From: Combretum micranthum
Taxonomy: Eukaryota > Streptophyta > Magnoliopsida > Myrtales > Combretaceae
Assembly: GCA_024138025.1 (NCBI GenBank)
Contig: JAMXBD010000583.1
Location: 682,001-746,000, forward strand
Length of the DNA: 64,000 bases
Reading direction: 5' to 3'
The position numbers were made by a program, and so were the translations under genes. This document shows positions 60,511-64,000 of the stretch, piece by piece. How positions within the stretch are numbered: the stretch's first letter is position 1; each line of letters begins with the position of its first letter. Under the pieces are notes generated by a model. That model was not told the DNA's origin, did no database searches, and saw nothing but the letters and a program-made list of their open reading frames with translations.

Positions 60511-62221
60511 TTGTGGCCGACGCCCCCCTTGCTTCCCCTCTCCATTTGAATTGTTTTTACTTAATTTATTCAACTAAAACCCTAATTCACTTAATATATA
60601 AACATATTTTTCTCTCTCTCTCCTCATTTCTTCTTGTTTCAAATTTTTGTAAAAGAGAAAACTCTCATTCTTTCCCCATTATTGCCGTGAGCCCCTCTCC
60701 CCCTTCCTCACACATTTCAACTCATTTTCTTCTCTTTTTCTCCTTCAAGACTCCTTTGGTATGTATATTTAGGCTTTGTTCATCCCAAATCTTGTAATGG
60801 CAAGATCATTCTTGTGTGTTTTCTCATTTAGATCCCAATGAGCATGAGCAAGGGACATGAAAACACTACTACAAGAATCTCAAGCCATCACAAGAAGTGG
60901 ATCTAGTCTTTGAATGAGTTTTGTTTGAAATATCAACTTGTTCATGCATGTAAAGTATAGATCTTGCATATATATTGTTGTTCATGCCATGAGATCCATG
61001 ATTCATGCATTATATAGTAGATCTAAAGTTTAGACATCCACAACTCCATGTACATGTATGATCATAGAGTTATTTTTATTTCCATGCATTGATGATCATA
61101 AAAATGTAGTCTTGTATATGTATAGAGGTGTTAGATAGTAGATCTTTACATGTAGGAAGCAAGAACATTGAAAAAGGAAAGGTTTTGTTGAATATGCAAT
61201 GTTGAAAATTCGGATGAAATGGAACCCTACCTTAAAAGCCACCAAAATCATTTTTTTTTCTCATATTTCACAAGAAAAATGAAGGGTATATGTGATAGAT
61301 ATCTTGAAAGAATGATTTTCATAAGCTTGGATGAGTTTAGGCATGATAGGAATGTAAAACAAGTAGTGGAGTTAGAATGAAAAATGTTGATATGTTGATC
61401 AATGGTTAAATTCGTAATTTAGGTTCATGCCTACAAGAACACTTGGTATCTAAGTCTAAATTTGATGTTTTATAAGCTAAATGAAGTCCTTAGATAATAT
61501 ATAATTGAGCTTCAATTTTTAATGCATTAGACAAGTTTTCCTTAAGAAAAATGCAAGAAAATGAAATTTGGAAAATTCGGATTTTTACAAAAAGCTTGTT
61601 TAAAGACATGTTTACCAAATGAAAAATGGGAATTTTTATGCATGAATGAAGGCCATGATTAATATAGACTTTGAGAACTTATTTTTAGTTAGATAACAAG
61701 TGGATTACAAGATTAAAAGTCAAAGAAACCCTAAGGAGTACAAAGTGGAAGAATAGCTTCTTAGAAATAACCTTTATGAAAATTTCTAACACTTAGGAGT
61801 TCATAAGAGTTTATTATCACAAAATCATCATGACCATGCATATATTGAGTCCATTACATGGCATTCATGTTAGTAATTCATTCCTATACCATTCATGCAT
61901 GAATCATCAACTAGGAACATTTCTTATCAAAAGTAAAACAAATTTTCGGAATGGAGAAAGTGACCGAACAGAACTGATCCCACTGTTCTGTGACTTTACT
62001 ATTTTCAAAACTTGAATTTAATATTAGAAATAGATAGATCTTTCGAAGTAGATGGAGATCGATATAAAATTTGCGAAATTCCGAGTTGAAATGACCAAGT
62101 TATGGCCGTTTTAAGTCGGAACTTCCGCAAATAGCGAGAAATCCGAATTCATCTAGTTTAGATGTATAGCTTGATTTAGTTACATAATGAGAGTCTCATT
62201 AGGATTATTCTTGCTTGGTAG

Positions 62222-62289
62222 GTGATCCCGAGCAGGACGACACCCTACCTCCCGACTACTACTACTAGAAAGACCCGTCCAATGGCCGA
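62222..62289 (+). other. Conserved short exon with acidic tail, copy 4
   Basis: Acceptor GGTAG ending 62221, donor GTGAGT at 62290. The frame reads DPEQDDTLPPDYYY and stops at TAG 62266-62268, 47 nt after the acceptor. Confidence 0.6.
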
Positions 62290-62599
62290 GTGAGTTTTAC
62301 TTCCACTCTCAATTAATGAATGTGATTGTAATGTAGTGGCACTAGTGGTATAGGCAAAGATAAAAAGAAATTGTATATGCATGATGGGGTATATGGGAAT
62401 TATATATGTTGTCTACTGTGATATGTGAAATGGAACTTAAGGAATATCGAAACCGGGTGTTAAGCTATTGACTGATTAGCTAGTATCTTATGATGAATGT
62501 CTGCGAATACTTGTTGGTCACCTAAAGAATGAATTAATGAATATTCGACTTCAATTGTAAATTGATTCATTCATATCACGATGGGGTTGGAGCATTCGC

Positions 62600-62700
62600 A
62601 TTGGTTGGTTTTTCGTGATCCATAAAACGAATATGTTGGTTAATCGTGATCCATAAAACGAATTTGTTGGTTAATCGTGATCCATAAAACGAAATATTAG
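62600..62700. repeat. 31-bp tandem repeats within LTR copy 4
   Basis: CGTGATCCATAAAACGAA recurs at 62614, 62645 and 62676, an exact 31-bp period, with a partial fourth unit. Confidence 0.88.
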
Positions 62701-63519
62701 TTGACCGTGAGCTTAAACGGCGTCGTACCGCAGGATTCGTTAATCTGCTAACCCGGGATGGAGGGCGTAAGTCCATCCACATATGATTTCCGGTTGGTCA
62801 TATGTTTGTTGATCACATTTGTTTGATGCATACACTTGCTTGAATAATCACTTGCTTGAATGATTTGTATTTAATTGTGTTATGGAAGTTATTACTCACT
62901 AAGCTAGTTAGCTTACGCCCCCATAGTTTTTATCTATTGCAGCACGAGTTTATATGGCTTAGGCCGAGGCAAGCCACAGCACAGGTACCGGAGATAGGAG
63001 TTTCCCATAGAAGTTTAATCCATTCTTTTTGTATAGACTTCCGTTGGAAACTAAGGACTCTGGATGACTGTAATGGACTTGTTATTATTTTGCGGGGGAA
63101 TGCCCCTTAGATTTTGTAAACTATAATTATGCGTTTTGATTTATTATCTATGGCTAATGAATGCCACGTTAAACTGTTTAACTCCATTTGTCGAAGTATT
63201 CTATTGTCGTAAAGGAACGCTTTACATCTACTTAAGACTCCCGAAGGGCTCGGGTAGGGAACTCGAGAGTCTTATTTAGTATGTGGCGGGCTGTTACGTT
63301 TAGGATACCCTACGGGACGTGACACCGACACTCTCAACGAGAGTACTAAATGTTAGGTACCAAGTCCAAAGAAAGAGTTCATTCTAAAAGATTAGCCTAT
63401 CAGGTGAGAGAGCTCTTCGGACTTAAGTATCCTTCTACAATTTCTCATGGAACCAATGTGGGATCGTAACAGAGCCAACCATGCTCAACGAACACTTATT
63501 TCCATTGTTGTAGCAAGCC

Positions 63520-63720
63520 GGATTCTTAAGTGTCATGCACGTACCTTTTGTGGAGCTTGACTACAACTTAGTGACTACATTGCTGAAGAGGTAGAGACTA
63601 AGACACACATATTCCATTTCTTCGCCTAAAAGATGGCAATTACCTTCCACAACATATCAATTATGATTCGTCTTGCCATGGATGGCCATGTAGGCAACAT
63701 GAAGATTCAATAGGAAAATA
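63520..63720 (+). pseudogene. Plant-mobile-domain fragment
   Basis: VELDYNLVTTLLKR then a stop where tryptophan is expected, continuing in a second frame as ETKTHIFHFFA and KMAITFHNISIMIRLAMDGHVGN. This matches the N-terminal part of the PMD-C domain (the L.T.LVERW...THTFH...MTITL pattern). With the transposase relic at 56.9-58.3 kb it probably formed one Mutator-like element split by the TRIM array. Confidence 0.6.
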
Positions 63721-63859
63721 TGTGCCAATAGCTCCTAGGTTTGAGAGCTGCATCACGAAAGCTCTCTAGTAGTCACCTAAAGATATAAGTGAAAATGTCA
63801 AATACTTAAGTAAAAATTATTAATTAATTTTGATAACAACTATTTTATATTTTGTATTA

Positions 63860-64000
63860 TTGTATGTAGGAACCTATTAAACAATTTTCCATATGTTTAT
63901 TTAAAAGGGTAACTATTGCCCATGATACTTGAACTTTGATAAGATCTACTATTTGGTACCTAAAATTTAAAATTAATCAATTTAGTACTTATAAAAATTT
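63860..64000. repeat. Possible MITE end at the window edge
   Basis: AGGGTAACTATTGCCCATGA... GATACTTGAAC... TTTGGTACCT is typical of one arm of a Mutator-like MITE similar in style to that at 37134-37409. The other arm would lie beyond the window. Confidence 0.35.

Larger units (their letters stand above)
59913..63324 (+). mobile_element. Long solo LTR, copy 4 (3412 bp)
   Basis: Perfect CCGAC duplications (59908-59912 and 63325-63329). Starts TGTAAACTCCGG, ends CCTACGGGACGTGACA. Landmarks are a TATATAAA-like box near 60595, a donor TTTG/GTATGT at 60758/60759, the GACCAAGTTATGG block near 62090, a short exon 62222-62289, 31-bp tandem repeats 62600-62700, a GGATGGAGGGCGTAAGTCCATCC block near 62756, the ACTAAG...GCTTACGCCCCC box near 62898-62920, and an acceptor ATTGCAG ending at 62942. 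No gag or pol. It sits within the TRIM array. Confidence 0.87.
59389..63471 (-). mobile_element. TRIM retrotransposon tandem array, minus-strand units
   Basis: Three LTRs in minus orientation: 59389-59489 (truncated at the inversion junction), 59650-59770 and 63351-63471, separated by two internal segments of about 160 bp. The second internal segment is split by long LTR copy 4 at CCGAC. Minus-strand internal segments end AAGGGGTAGG before each LTR, the same polypurine signal as in the plus unit. Three LTRs with two interiors is the pattern left by recombination between TRIM copies. Confidence 0.75.

Noticed and set aside
60513..60797. Open frame of 94 codons in LTR copy 4
   Set aside because: Overlaps the TATA box and leader; no counterpart in copies 1-3.
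1..64000. CRISPR arrays, tRNA or rRNA genes, bacterial operons
   Set aside because: None seen; repeats present are eukaryotic transposons and microsatellites.

Overview
The window is AT-rich plant nuclear DNA, almost certainly from a eudicot. It carries a CYP97B-type cytochrome P450, FAR1/FHY3-family genes with plant splice sites, two chromodomain Ty3/gypsy elements, hAT, Mutator-like and copia relics, a TRIM array and several very long non-coding LTRs. Only two loci look like host genes with possible function: the last exons of CYP97B (2770-3460, +) and a FAR1 orthologue (51706-54738, with a likely 5' UTR exon near 56 kb, -). A third host locus, an FRS2-like gene (6001-10762, -), is broken by frameshifts and stops. 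Most of the rest, well over half the window, is nested transposable-element sequence.

Layout. 0-1.56 kb: 3' end of a decayed chromovirus, probably in an upstream CYP97B intron, followed by a hairpin MITE and the CYP97B 3' exons. 6.0-10.8 kb: FRS2-like pseudogene. 12.4-21.5 kb: a chromovirus with paired LTRs and a perfect target duplication; a 3.6 kb long LTR (copy 1) sits inside its 3' LTR. 21.8-27.3 kb: degraded hAT transposon. 27.9-36.1 kb: Mutator-like and plant-mobile-domain (PMD) relics cut by long LTRs (copies 5 and 6). 38.0-41.2 and 44.8-48.5 kb: long LTR copies 2 (-) and 3 (+). 50.0-50.5 kb: copia scrap. 51.7-56.2 kb: FAR1. 56.9-58.3 kb: Mutator-like transposase relic. 59.0-63.5 kb: TRIM elements in inverted arrangement, interrupted by long LTR copy 4. 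63.5 kb onward: another PMD scrap.

The most unusual signal is in the six long LTR copies. They start TGTAAA, end GGGGCGTGACA (or decayed versions), are mostly flanked by 5-bp duplications, and contain no retrotransposon internal region. Each carries a TATA-like box, a leader with a splice donor, a short internal exon flanked by AG and GT(G/A)AGT-like sites, and a third acceptor near the 3' end. The short exon encodes an acidic tail ending P-x-(D/N)-Y-(Y/F)-D followed by a stop. The acceptor-to-stop distance is 47 nt in five copies and 50 nt in the sixth, while the stop itself varies among TAA, TAG and TGA. That pattern suggests a conserved coding terminus in what otherwise looks like non-coding LTR.

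FAR1 and CYP97B3 are near neighbours in Arabidopsis (AT4G15090 and AT4G15110), so this window appears to be the same ancestral neighbourhood, inflated by transposons. The FAR1 copy has an apparent 2-nt deletion between its transposase-like core and its SWIM zinc finger; whether that is a real lesion or a sequence error matters most for the host biology here.
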